A stretch of DNA of 64,000 bases from VRUE01 sp033856195 (GTDB lineage Bacteria > Actinomycetota > Thermoleophilia > Solirubrobacterales > 70-9), in contig JAWVFL010000002.1 in the NCBI GenBank assembly GCA_033856195.1, forward strand, positions 71,733 through 135,732. The letters are read 5' to 3'. Position 1 is the first letter of the stretch. The number at the start of each line of letters is the position of its first letter. Of this stretch, positions 1-8,033 are shown piece after piece. The notes beneath the pieces were generated by a model, which worked only from the letters and a program-made list of their open reading frames with translations, did no database searches and was not told the DNA's origin. The position numbers were made by a program, and so were the translations under genes.

Positions 1-500
1 TTTACAATCGCGAGCCGTCTCAGTGTAGGAGACACAACTCTTTCGCTTTCCAGCCTGTGCTCTTCACTGACGGCAGCAACTAGTCGGTCGAAAAGGACGC
101 CTTGGATGCGCAGCAGATCAGAGAGCTTCACCCGCTCTACAAGGCCGGCTTCTTCCGCCTCTTTTGTCAAGAGGTCTTTAACGAGTGTGTCGCACGCTGC
201 GTAGCGCCGCACAACGGCATCGACGGGCAAACCGTTGCGAGCAGCGAGCCTTGCCTGGCTGAGCAGCACCGCCGGGATCGGCCGCATATGCAGTTCGCTG
301 CACTTGATCGCATCAAGCCCATAGGTGAGGCCTGCAGTTACGGCCCTTGGTAGGCCATCCACATATTCGGGATCGGTAATGCCAGCGCTGTCGGCGACCG
401 ATTTGATCCGATTGAGAAGATCGCGCTCGATTTCATCTCGCCGGGCTTCGAGCCGAGCGCAGATTGCCTGGCGGTCCTGCCGTAACGAGTGTAAGCCCAC
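1..500 (-). CDS. PucR/CdaR-type transcriptional regulator, N-terminal part (cut by window edge)
   Basis: The reverse strand is open from a GTG at 498-500 to base 1, about 166 codons, and continues outside the window. The GTG has a GGAGGG ribosome binding site a few bases upstream, and an in-frame TAG lies five codons before it. The product is helical, with a run like RLEARRDEIERDLLNRI, then DPEYVDGLPRAV, then PIPAVLLSQARLAARNGLP and RRYAACDTLVKDLL. This pattern matches the N-terminal (RsbT co-antagonist-like) region of the PucR/CdaR-type regulators that are abundant in Solirubrobacterales; the GGDEF-like and C-terminal HTH parts would lie beyond the window. The family call comes from pattern memory only. 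The target is unknown. Confidence 0.6.
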   Translation of the reverse strand, partial: MGLHSLRQDRQAICARLEARRDEIERDLLNRIKSVADSAGITDPEYVDGLPRAVTAGLTYGLDAIKCSELHMRPIPAVLLSQARLAARNGLPVDAVVRRYAACDTLVKDLLTKEAEEAGLVERVKLSDLLRIQGVLFDRLVAAVSEEHRLESERVVSPTLRRLAIV

Positions 501-724
501 GCGCACCCTCCGCTACATCGCCTGCTCGGACAACTCAATCAGTCCAAAATAGGACTCTGTTCTCATGCCGACGCGGCACTGTAACAAGTTGATGGGCGAC
601 AATGAAAAAGAGTATTTTTCCGGTCTTCGGTGTGAGTCAGGATGCCATTCGGCGGCGGTGGATCCGCAAAAGGGCTTGGCGTTGGCAACTTCATCAGCCG
701 GCCACCGCCAAGCCCCTGCCTATC

Positions 725-784
725 TCATCGCGGCTTGACGGTCGAAACTGCAGGAATCACTGGCGATACCGACTTGATTGTCAT
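725..784 (-). CDS. possible 19-residue micropeptide ORF
   Basis: ATG at 784-782 preceded by AGAAGGGGG, a strong ribosome-binding sequence for such a short frame. It encodes MTIKSVSPVIPAVSTVKPR and then meets TGA. The same frame reopens past the TGA and contains a second ATG at 694 leading to 43 residues ending at 563. Either this is a genuine small peptide or leader, or a slightly longer small gene interrupted by a stop. No function can be given. Only the strong Shine-Dalgarno supports it. Confidence 0.2.
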   Translation of the reverse strand: MTIKSVSPVIPAVSTVKPR

Positions 785-809
785 GGGCACCCCCTTCTAG
801 TTATCTGAT

Positions 810-861
810 TCAAGAATTCTTGATTAAAATAAGAAGATTAAAGCAATCAATAAGGATTGAT
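810..861. promoter_or_regulatory. AT-rich operator-like palindromes upstream of the winged-helix regulator
   Basis: Two dyads lie in the AT-rich stretch before the regulator at 966: a perfect 14-base palindrome TCAAGAATTCTTGA at 810-823, and ATCAAT-aagg-ATTGAT at 846-861. Position and symmetry suit binding by a dimeric regulator, possibly autoregulation by the downstream winged-helix protein. That assignment is inference only. Confidence 0.35.
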
Positions 862-965
862 GCGTAGCGCTCGCTTTGCATGTACTTTCCGGTCTAAACA
901 GCGGGGCTGTACCGAATTGGCGAACTACCGGTACCGCCTCAAAGCGAGAGGAGCTACCGGGGCCC

Positions 966-1607
966 ATGGCAAAGCAGCAGAAGAAGAAGGCAGACCGCAA
1001 GAAGAGCGATGAACTAGTCGATCAGAAGCTCATCGCCGGTCTTGGGCACCCACTGAGAGTGCGCTGCCTCGCCCTTCTATGCGACAAAACGTGGAGTCCT
1101 CGCCAACTCTCGGATGAGCTCTGTGAGGGGCTAAGCCAAGTCTCCTACCACATCAAAGTGCTTCGGGAAACAGGCTTGATCGAGCCGGCAGGTACGCGCC
1201 CGGCTCGCGGAGCCACCGAGCACTTCTATCGCTCCGTTCACCCGCTCGTCATTCCTGAGGGTCTTTGGTCGAAGCTCCCCAAGGGTGCGCGGATGAAAAT
1301 CGTGGGGGACGTGCTGAAGGACATCGATAATGACGTGACCGCGTCCGTCAAGGCCGGAACCTTTGACGGCCGCGAGGACTTTCATGTGAGCTGGACACCG
1401 ATGCAGCTCGACGACAAGGGCTGCAAAGAGCTGGCAGCCAAGACCGATCGCTTTATGGAAGAGCTCCTAGAGGTCCAAGCCGAATCTTCAAAACGACTCG
1501 CAGAGGAGCCCGGCGAGGCAATCCCCACCTCCGCGGCGATACTGGTTTTCGGATCGGCCCGCGGCTCCGATGACGGCAGGAGAGCTTCAGCCCGCAAGCG
1601 CGGCTGA
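966..1607 (+). CDS. ArsR-like winged-helix transcriptional regulator
   Basis: A 213-residue protein. The ATG at 966 is preferred over an upstream in-frame start at 876 because GAGAGGAG lies just before it and residues start with a Lys-rich MAKQQKKK segment. Residues about 20-95 form a winged helix: GLGHPLRVRCLALL, then the recognition region LSQVSYHIKVLRETGLIE and a wing with RGATEHFYRSV. This is the ArsR/GntR-like 'helix-turn-helix domain' arrangement. Residues about 100-190 are a helical domain of unknown ligand, and the tail is low complexity. No metal-binding cysteine motif of the ArsR/SmtB type is seen. It stands alone between dyad-rich DNA and dnaB, so it may regulate itself or the divergent region. 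Confidence 0.7.
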   Translation: MAKQQKKKADRKKSDELVDQKLIAGLGHPLRVRCLALLCDKTWSPRQLSDELCEGLSQVSYHIKVLRETGLIEPAGTRPARGATEHFYRSVHPLVIPEGLWSKLPKGARMKIVGDVLKDIDNDVTASVKAGTFDGREDFHVSWTPMQLDDKGCKELAAKTDRFMEELLEVQAESSKRLAEEPGEAIPTSAAILVFGSARGSDDGRRASARKRG

Positions 1608-1843
1608 GCACGTTTTTGGCGCTAGGAGTTCGTTCGAAGGAGAGTGCATGCCGAGGTAGTCGGCTCACCCGGCATCGCCGAGTTGGCATCGGTAGATGAC
1701 GGCTTGGCCTAGTCCTCAACTTGCGGTGATCGTCGCCTCTGTTTCGTCCGCAAAGGGCGGATTCACGATTCGCCACAGAGCGGCCGCTTGACTACCTTGC
1801 GCTGACCCGGTCTACCGCCGGCCCAGGTTCCACACTGAGATAC

Positions 1844-4537
1844 ATGGCTTCCGCTCCCACAGCCCACGTTCCGCCGCAGAACATTGAGGCGGAGGAATCG
1901 GTGCTGGGCGCGATGCTGGTCTCCGAGCCGACGCTGACGCGGGTGATCGACGAGGTCAAGCTCAACGCGGGCGACTTCTATCTGGAGAAGCACGCGGCGA
2001 TCTTCACCTGTGCTCACGATCTCTACGCGGCCTCCAAGCCGGTAGACGAGCTCAGCGTCACCGAGGCGCTGGTGCAGCGCAACCAGATCGAGGGGGCCGG
2101 TGGCAAGCACTACGTCTCCGAGCTGGCCGCCAAGGTCCCAGCCGCCGGCAACGCCAAGCACTACGCCGAGATCGTCCAGCAGAACTCGCTGCTCCGCCGC
2201 CTGCTCGGCGCCGGCCAGCAGATCCAAGGCTGGGTGCACGAGCGCGACGGCGAACCACGCGAGCTCTCCGAGCGGGCCGAGAAGCTGCTTTTCGACGTCG
2301 CCCACAAAGAGCAGGCGAGCGACTTCAAACTGCTCTCGGAGATCCTCCACCTCGAGGTCGACCGCCTCGAGAAGCTCTCCACTGGCGAGCTCGAGCTGAC
2401 CGGCACCCCGTCCGGCTTCCGCGACATCGACTCGATCACCGGGGGATTCCAGCCGGGGAACTTGATCATCGTGGCTGCACGGCCGGCGATGGGGAAGTGC
2501 CAATCCGCACAAAGTCTGGTGTATGACCCTAGTACGGGCGCTCGCCGGCGGGTGGCAGAGCTCTTCGCGGCGCACACTCGAGGTGAGGAGGTGTGGGTTG
2601 CTTCTCTGGGTCCCGACCTGCAGATGAAGCCTGCAAAGGTCGCTGCGATAGAGAGCAATGGTCGTAAGAAGGTGTACCGGCTGACCACGCGCCTGGGCAG
2701 GTGGACCGAGGCCACCGCGAACCACCCCGTGCTGACCAGCTCCGGTTGGCGGGAGTTGGGCGATGTCGAACCGGCCATGAGGGTCGCCGTCCCGCGTCGC
2801 CTTCCTGGACCCAACAGGAGTGCCGAGCTTCCAGACGCGGAGGTTGTTTTGCTCGCCGCCCTCATCGCCGACGGATCGATCGGAGGTGGAACTCCGGCCT
2901 ACTGCTACGGCTCAGATTCCGGTGTCGTCTCGGTAGTGGAGGAGGCCGCTCAGGAATATGGCGTTCGGTTCAAGCCGGCGCGGCGAGATGCCAAGGGGAG
3001 TTCGTATCTGACCTCGGGCAATCGACGAGGCGGAAATCCGGTCAGTCAAATGCTGTGTGGCCATGGGCTCATGGGTCTTCGCTCCGCGGAGAAGTTTGTC
3101 CCGGACGCAGTCTTCGGACTTGGCGACGATCAGATTGCCCGCTTTCTCGGCGTCATGTACGCCTGCGACGGGCACGTCTACTGCAGCGACCGCCTGGCGC
3201 AGATCGGCTACACGACGATCAGCGAGCGCTTGGCCCGAGACGTTCAGCATCTGCTGCTGCGCTTGGGCATCGTGGCGACGATCAGAACGTTGAAGCGCCC
3301 TGCCTATGACGGGACGGGAAAAGTTGCCCGGGAGGTCAGGATCACCGGGCAGGCCGGCATGCGGCGGTTCTGCGAGCTGATTGCCGTCCCCGGCAAGGAG
3401 GAGAAACAAGCCGAGGTCTTGGGGCGGATTGCTGTCTCACCACGGTCGACGAATACAGACACGTTGCCAGCCGAGATCTGGGACGATATTTTGCTTGCCA
3501 AGGGCGACCGTCCTTGGGCCGACGTCAGCGAGTCGACCGGTCGGCCGCGCAACCACAACTGGCACATCGGCGGGCGCTGTCCCTCACCGGGGTTGGTGGC
3601 GGAGCTCGCAACGGCGACTGCATCGCCGGCCCTCGAGGAGCTCTGCGACTCGGACATCTGGTGGGACGAAGTCGAGTCGGTCGAGTACGTGGGCGAAGAA
3701 GAGACTTACGACCTCGACGTCCCCGGGCTGCGCAATTTCGTCGCCGACGACATCATCGTCCACAACAGCGCCCTGGTCGCCAACATCGCCGAAAACGTGG
3801 CGGTCAAGCGGCAGCGGCCGGTTGCCTTCTTCTCGCTCGAGATGTCCGAGGTCGAGCTGGCCCAGCGCTTCATCGCCTGCCGGGCGCGGATCTCCGGCGA
3901 CAAGCTGCGCAAGGGCCAGGTCTCCCAGAAGGACTGGCCGAAGGTGGTGCGGGCCTGCAACGAGCTGGAGGAAGCGCCACTCTGGTTTGACGACTCCTCT
4001 GACCTCGGCGTGCTCGACCTGCGGGCCAAGGCGCGTCGCCTGCACGCCCAGGAACAAGACAAGGGCGGGCTCGGGCTGATCATCGTCGACTACCTGCAGC
4101 TGATGCGCACCGACGATCCCCGCGCCAACCGGGTCGAGCAGGTGGGGCAGATCAGCCGCGGGCTGAAGATCCTCGCCCGCGAGCTGGAGGTGCCGGTGCT
4201 GGCTATCTCCCAGCTCTCACGCGCGCCCGAGCAGCGCCACCCGCCCAAGCCGATGCTCTCCGATCTGCGCGAATCCGGGAACCTCGAGCAGGACGCCGAC
4301 GTCGTCGCCTTCCTCTTCCGCGAGGACTACTATCGCGACCCCGAAGACGAGCCCGACGGCCTCGCCGACCTGATCATCGCCAAGCATAGGAACGGGCCGA
4401 TCGCCTCGCCGAAGCTGGTCTTCCTCGACCGCTTCCCCAAGTTCGCCGACTTCGCCGGCCAGGACCAGCCGATCGAGCAGCCCGCCGGCGAGGGCTCGCC
4501 GATCGACGACGTGGCGGCCGCGGGGCCGGAGTTCTAG
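1844..4537 (+). CDS. dnaB: Replicative DNA helicase DnaB, intein-containing precursor
   Basis: An 897-residue precursor of the hexameric replication-fork helicase. N-extein residues 1-218 carry the DnaB N-terminal domain (PQNIEAEESVLGAMLVS start, typical of the family) and the linker up to the Walker A sequence ARPAMGK. Residues 219-641 are an intein; the C-extein resumes with SALVANIAENVAVK and contains the RecA-like core: FFSLEMSEVEL, the Walker B strand LIIVDYLQLM, and SQLSRAPEQR. After splicing the protein would be 474 residues, normal for DnaB, and the P-loop reads GKS. The stop codon is followed directly by the ATG of a DnaC-like loader gene, so the two are probably one operon. Only weak Shine-Dalgarno sequence precedes the ATG. 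Confidence 0.95.
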   Translation: MASAPTAHVPPQNIEAEESVLGAMLVSEPTLTRVIDEVKLNAGDFYLEKHAAIFTCAHDLYAASKPVDELSVTEALVQRNQIEGAGGKHYVSELAAKVPAAGNAKHYAEIVQQNSLLRRLLGAGQQIQGWVHERDGEPRELSERAEKLLFDVAHKEQASDFKLLSEILHLEVDRLEKLSTGELELTGTPSGFRDIDSITGGFQPGNLIIVAARPAMGKCQSAQSLVYDPSTGARRRVAELFAAHTRGEEVWVASLGPDLQMKPAKVAAIESNGRKKVYRLTTRLGRWTEATANHPVLTSSGWRELGDVEPAMRVAVPRRLPGPNRSAELPDAEVVLLAALIADGSIGGGTPAYCYGSDSGVVSVVEEAAQEYGVRFKPARRDAKGSSYLTSGNRRGGNPVSQMLCGHGLMGLRSAEKFVPDAVFGLGDDQIARFLGVMYACDGHVYCSDRLAQIGYTTISERLARDVQHLLLRLGIVATIRTLKRPAYDGTGKVAREVRITGQAGMRRFCELIAVPGKEEKQAEVLGRIAVSPRSTNTDTLPAEIWDDILLAKGDRPWADVSESTGRPRNHNWHIGGRCPSPGLVAELATATASPALEELCDSDIWWDEVESVEYVGEEETYDLDVPGLRNFVADDIIVHNSALVANIAENVAVKRQRPVAFFSLEMSEVELAQRFIACRARISGDKLRKGQVSQKDWPKVVRACNELEEAPLWFDDSSDLGVLDLRAKARRLHAQEQDKGGLGLIIVDYLQLMRTDDPRANRVEQVGQISRGLKILARELEVPVLAISQLSRAPEQRHPPKPMLSDLRESGNLEQDADVVAFLFREDYYRDPEDEPDGLADLIIAKHRNGPIASPKLVFLDRFPKFADFAGQDQPIEQPAGEGSPIDDVAAAGPEF
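2498..3766 (+). mobile_element. LAGLIDADG intein inserted in the DnaB P-loop
   Basis: An in-frame 423-residue insertion between K218 and S642 of the DnaB precursor. It begins with Cys (CQSAQSLVYDP, block A), has a block B histidine in TANHPVLTSSGW, two LAGLIDADG-type motifs (LLAALIADGSIGG and FLGVMYACDGHVY), and ends with the block F/G pattern YDLDVPGLRNFV...IIVHN followed by Ser as +1 residue. All residues needed for splicing (Cys1, block B His, penultimate His, terminal Asn, +1 Ser) are present. The endonuclease acidic residues also look intact, so both splicing and homing could be active. Placing the element inside the ATP-binding loop makes splicing obligatory for helicase activity. Confidence 0.93.
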
Positions 4538-5266
4538 ATGGCGATCGCGCGCAGCGAACCCTTCCGCGAAGTCTCCTGCCCGCTCGGCGTCTGCGACGGC
4601 TCCGGCTGGATCCTCGGCCCCGAAGACGTGGCACGCGAATGCGAGTGTCGCGGCCAGCGCCTCAAACGCGGCCGCGTGCGCGGCGTCGCCTCGGTGATCC
4701 CGCCCCGCTACCGCGGCGTCTCCTTCGACCGCCCGCCGGTCTCCGACATGGCGCGGGACCTGCAGACCAAGGCCGCGGTCGGCGAGGTGCGAGGTTTCAT
4801 CGACGCGCTCGAGGAGCGGCTCGGGGCGGGGCGGGGGCTCTGGCTGTTTGGCGACACCGGCACCGGCAAGACGACTCTGGCGATGCTCGTCTCCAAGGTG
4901 GCCCTGGAGTCGGGCCATTCCGTCGCGATCTACTCGCTGCCCAAGCTGCTCGCCCACATCCGCCGCACCTATGACTCCGAGCCCGGGGGCGATTCCTACC
5001 TCGCCTTCTTCGAGCGGCTCACCTCGGTCGACCTGCTCCACATTGATGATCTCGGAGCCGAGAAACGAAGCGACTGGGTGCTCGAGCAGCTCTACGCGCT
5101 GATCAACGAGCGCTATGAGGCGCAGCGCTCCGTACTCGTCACCACCAACCTTCCGCACGAGGAACTCGAGGAGCAGATCGGCAGCCGCACCGTCTCGCGT
5201 CTCAGCCAGATCTGCGACGAGGTGCCGCTCTTCGGCTCCGATCGCCGCTACGGCAAGGTCGCCTAG
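4538..5266 (+). CDS. DnaC/IstB-like AAA+ ATPase, probable helicase loader
   Basis: A 242-residue AAA+ protein whose ATG abuts the dnaB stop. The N-terminus has four cysteines (CPLGVC at 14-19 and CEC at 35-37) that could form a small zinc-binding module. Walker A is GDTGTGKT at 105-112, Walker B is LLHIDDLG, sensor 1 is TTNLP, and IGSRTVSRL supplies the arginine-finger region, all typical of DnaC/DnaI/IstB proteins. The family loads or remodels the replicative helicase or, as IstB, serves a transposase. Coupling to dnaB and the absence of a transposase gene favour the loader role. Helicase loaders of this type are not the rule in actinobacteria, so the linkage is informative. Confidence 0.85.
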   Translation: MAIARSEPFREVSCPLGVCDGSGWILGPEDVARECECRGQRLKRGRVRGVASVIPPRYRGVSFDRPPVSDMARDLQTKAAVGEVRGFIDALEERLGAGRGLWLFGDTGTGKTTLAMLVSKVALESGHSVAIYSLPKLLAHIRRTYDSEPGGDSYLAFFERLTSVDLLHIDDLGAEKRSDWVLEQLYALINERYEAQRSVLVTTNLPHEELEEQIGSRTVSRLSQICDEVPLFGSDRRYGKVA

Positions 5267-5294
5267 CCGACCGACAAGGCACAATGCTCCGGCG

Positions 5295-6647
5295 ATGCCA
5301 GGGCTAGTGATAGTCGGCGCTCAGTGGGGCGACGAGGGCAAGGGCAAGGTCACCGACCTGCTTGCCGAGCGCGCCAGCGCGATCGTGCGCTTCCAGGGCG
5401 GCAACAACGCCGGCCACACGATCGTGCGCGACGGCGAGGAGTTCAAGTTCCACCTGATCCCCTCGGGGATCCTCTATCCGGACAAGGCCTGCGTGATCGG
5501 CAACGGCGTCGTGCTCGACCCGAGCGTCCTGCTCGGTGAGATCGACGGCCTGCGGCGCCGCGGCGTCGGCATGAACAACCTGAAGATCTCCGCCAACGCG
5601 CACCTGATCATGCCCTACCACGTGCTGCTCGACACGGCCGGAGAGGTGAAGCTGGGCAAGCTCTCGCTTGGCACCACCCGCCGCGGCATCGGCCCCTGTT
5701 ACGCCGACAAGGCGCTGCGCCTCGGCATCCGCGTCCAGGACCTGCTCGACGAGAAGATCCTCCGCGCCAAGATCCGCACCGCGCTGGAGCCCAAGCAGCA
5801 GGCCCTGCGCGAACTCTCGGTGCAGCGGCGCAAGCTGCGCAAGGAGGCGGGCGAGGGCAGCGTCGCCGAGGGCGGGATCGAGGACGCGCCGGACCCCCGT
5901 CTCGACCTGCACACGATGACCGAGGAGCACGTCAACTACGGCCACCGCCTCGAGCCCCACATCGCCGACACCTCGCGGCTTTGCTGGGACGAGCTCGACG
6001 CCGGCAACACGGTGATCTTCGAGGGCGCCCAGGCGACCTTGCTCGACCTCGATCACGGCACCTATCCCTTCGTCACCTCCTCCAACCCGATCGCCGGCGC
6101 GGCGACGGTCGGGGCCGGCATCGGTCCCACCGACATCAGCGAGGTCTGGGGTGTCGCCAAGGCCTACGCGACCCGCGTCGGCGCCGGGCCGTTCCCGACT
6201 GAGCTGGAGGACGCCACTGGCCGCCACATGGTCGAGAAGGGCCACGAGTACGGCACGACGACCGGTCGCGAGCGGCGCTGCGGCTGGATGGACCTGGTGG
6301 CGCTGCGCTACGCGGTGCGGCTCAACCGGATGACGTCGCTGGCTATCACCAAGCTCGACGTGCTCAGCGGGCTCGAGACCCTGCGCGTGGCGGTCCGCTA
6401 TCGCTCACGCGAGGGCGCGCTGCTCGACAGCTTCCCCTACCACCAGTCGATCCTGCACGGCGCCGTGCCGGAGTACGAAGAGCTACCCGGATTCGATGCC
6501 GACCTCGAGCAGTGCCGCAGCGAGGACGACCTGCCAGCCGAGGCCCGCGCCTACCTCGACTACATCGCCGACGCCGCCGGCGTGCCGATCCGCCTGGTCG
6601 GCGTTGGGCCGGGCCGCGATCAGGTGGTCTGGCTCGGCTCAGCCTAG
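5295..6647 (+). CDS. purA: Adenylosuccinate synthetase
   Basis: PurA joins IMP and aspartate using GTP, the first committed step to AMP. The start at 5295 gives MPGLVIVGAQWGDEGKGK, the hallmark N-terminal GTP loop; the frame is open further upstream but without family similarity. Other motifs are NNAGHT, the IMP-site sequence GTTRRGIGPCYADKALR, FEGAQATLLDLDHGTYPFVTSSNP, TTTGRERRCGW, and the C-terminal VGVGPGRDQ guanine-binding region. At 450 residues it is slightly longer than usual; the extra length is a charged insert around RRKLRKEAGEGSVAEGG. It lies 28 bases after the DnaC-like gene and overlaps the convergent lipoprotein gene by 9 bases. Confidence 0.96.
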   Translation: MPGLVIVGAQWGDEGKGKVTDLLAERASAIVRFQGGNNAGHTIVRDGEEFKFHLIPSGILYPDKACVIGNGVVLDPSVLLGEIDGLRRRGVGMNNLKISANAHLIMPYHVLLDTAGEVKLGKLSLGTTRRGIGPCYADKALRLGIRVQDLLDEKILRAKIRTALEPKQQALRELSVQRRKLRKEAGEGSVAEGGIEDAPDPRLDLHTMTEEHVNYGHRLEPHIADTSRLCWDELDAGNTVIFEGAQATLLDLDHGTYPFVTSSNPIAGAATVGAGIGPTDISEVWGVAKAYATRVGAGPFPTELEDATGRHMVEKGHEYGTTTGRERRCGWMDLVALRYAVRLNRMTSLAITKLDVLSGLETLRVAVRYRSREGALLDSFPYHQSILHGAVPEYEELPGFDADLEQCRSEDDLPAEARAYLDYIADAAGVPIRLVGVGPGRDQVVWLGSA

Positions 6648-7391
6648 GGTCGCGCCTAGGAGGGCGGCGACCTTCCAGGCGCCACCTTCTGCCTTCAGCG
6701 GCATCGCGTAGGTCTGGTGGCCGGCACCGTAATAGATCAGGAAGCCCTGCTCGCCGTCGTGGCGGAAGCTGCCGGCGTCGACGGTGGTGATCTCGCGCTC
6801 AATGGCGGCGGGCAAGGTGCGGGTGAAGACCTGGAGAGCCGTGCCGCAGTCGGCGTTCCTGTATTCGGGCGCCTGCGAAGCGAGCTGTTCGAGCTGTTCG
6901 ATGTTCGACTTCGCGAGGTAGGAGCAGGCCGTGTCCCACTTTCCTTCGGTGCGGGCAACGTAGAAGCCGTGGACGATTTCCGCCACTTCCTGCAGTTCAG
7001 ATTCGTCGCCCTCGTCGCCGAATTCCTGGACGCTGTTGTCGCCGCCGTTGCTGCGGAATTGCTCGGAGCCACCGCCCGACACCTTAAGCGGCGCCTCGCC
7101 GCCCTGGGAGCTTGACCCGCCGCCGCCCTGCTTGCCATGCGACTGGCCGTCTTTGGCGCCGCCCTGACTCTGGCCACCATTTTGGCCTTGGCCATCGCGC
7201 TGGGCCTGCGAGCTGCCTTGAGTGCCACCGCCGTCGCTTGCCGTGGTCCCGGTCGTCGTCGCGCTACTCGTCGTTGGCGCCTCGGTCGAGCCGCTCGAAT
7301 CCGAATCGGAGCCGCCGCAGGCCGCGAGCAGCACCGCGACCAGCACGGCGGCGATGAAAGCCGCGAACGGCTGTTTCCCCTCCCTATTCAC
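6639..7391 (-). CDS. Secreted lipoprotein with low-complexity linker
   Basis: About 250 residues from a GTG at 7391. A signal peptide ends in the lipobox LLAAC, followed by a Ser/Thr/Gly/Gln-rich linker of roughly 90 residues and then a globular C-terminal domain containing EVAEIVHGFYVARTEGKW, a pair of cysteines and GFLIYYGAGHQTYAMPLKAEGG. The C-terminal domain is clearly paralogous to the next gene on the same strand. I do not recognise the family. The protein is presumably anchored to the outer face of the membrane, with the linker spanning wall. There is no obvious Shine-Dalgarno before the GTG; the TTG two codons earlier is an alternative. Confidence 0.7.
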   Translation of the reverse strand: MNREGKQPFAAFIAAVLVAVLLAACGGSDSDSSGSTEAPTTSSATTTGTTASDGGGTQGSSQAQRDGQGQNGGQSQGGAKDGQSHGKQGGGGSSSQGGEAPLKVSGGGSEQFRSNGGDNSVQEFGDEGDESELQEVAEIVHGFYVARTEGKWDTACSYLAKSNIEQLEQLASQAPEYRNADCGTALQVFTRTLPAAIEREITTVDAGSFRHDGEQGFLIYYGAGHQTYAMPLKAEGGAWKVAALLGATLG

Positions 7392-7423
7392 CGTCAACGA
7401 TTGTATTCGATCGGCCTGAGCGT

Positions 7424-7948
7424 TCAGTTCAACTGTTTGGGAGAGAGGGAAGCGATCTTCCACTCGCTGCCTTCGCGGTTCAGCGGCATCGTGTAGACGG
7501 CTTCGCTGCCTCCGTAATAGATCAGAAACGCCCGTGGGCCCTGTTCGCGCAGGCTGCCGGCGTCGACGATCGTGCTTTCCTTTCGTTCCTCGGCCGAGAG
7601 ACGCATGAAGGCTCCGAGGAAGGATGGGCACGACGTGTCCACGAGACCCGTCGCCGTCGTCGCCAGGTGCTTGATTTTGTCCAGCACCGAGCGCGAGAGC
7701 TGAGCACAGGTGCCCGCCCAGTCTCCCTCGGCGCGCGCCGCGAAGAAGCCCTGGACCACCTCCGCACCTTCTTCGAGCGCCGATTTGCTGCCCTCTTCGC
7801 CGAAATCGAGGAGGGCGCTTTTGGTCTGGTCGCGGAACTGGTCGGAGCCGCCGTCCGATCCGGAGCTTCCACACGCGCCGAGGACGGCCGCCGCCAGCGC
7901 TGCCGAGACGAGCATGAGAAGCGGTCGCGTTGCGTCCTGCCCGATCAC
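7424..7948 (-). CDS. Secreted lipoprotein, paralogue of the downstream gene
   Basis: A 174-residue protein with a signal peptide and lipobox AVLGAC near residue 26. The mature domain contains FGEEGSKSALEEGAEVVQGFFAARAEGDW and AFLIYYGGSEAVYTMPL, matching position by position the C-terminal domain of the neighbour at 6639-7391 but without its long low-complexity linker. Gene order and spacing (32 bases) suggest a duplicated pair transcribed together. One cysteine in CAQLSRS and one in SCPSF could form a disulfide. Function is unknown; location on the cell surface is supported by the lipobox only. Confidence 0.72.
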   Translation of the reverse strand: MIGQDATRPLLMLVSAALAAAVLGACGSSGSDGGSDQFRDQTKSALLDFGEEGSKSALEEGAEVVQGFFAARAEGDWAGTCAQLSRSVLDKIKHLATTATGLVDTSCPSFLGAFMRLSAEERKESTIVDAGSLREQGPRAFLIYYGGSEAVYTMPLNREGSEWKIASLSPKQLN

Positions 7949-8033
7949 GGCGGCGATTGTAGTGGCCGTCTTCCAATAGAGACACGCAGGTACAGAAGTC
8001 GCGCGGCCCGGTCTTCTGGTCTACAGTCTGAGC

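Larger units (their letters stand above)
501..965. other. AT-richer divergent intergenic region, no firm gene
   Basis: This 465-base gap separates the truncated regulator on the left from the winged-helix regulator on the right and is visibly richer in A/T than the neighbouring genes, especially 800-870. It holds two palindromes (810-823 and 846-861) and two short reverse-strand frames (725-784 and 563-694), but no convincing full-size gene on either strand. Confidence 0.5.

Noticed and set aside
1608..1843. A possible RNA gene upstream of dnaB
   Set aside because: No tRNA-type T loop or convincing fold was found in the 236-base gap; nothing else is visible there.
4538..5266. IstB of an insertion sequence
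   Set aside because: No transposase or terminal repeats nearby, and the gene is fused in operon with dnaB.
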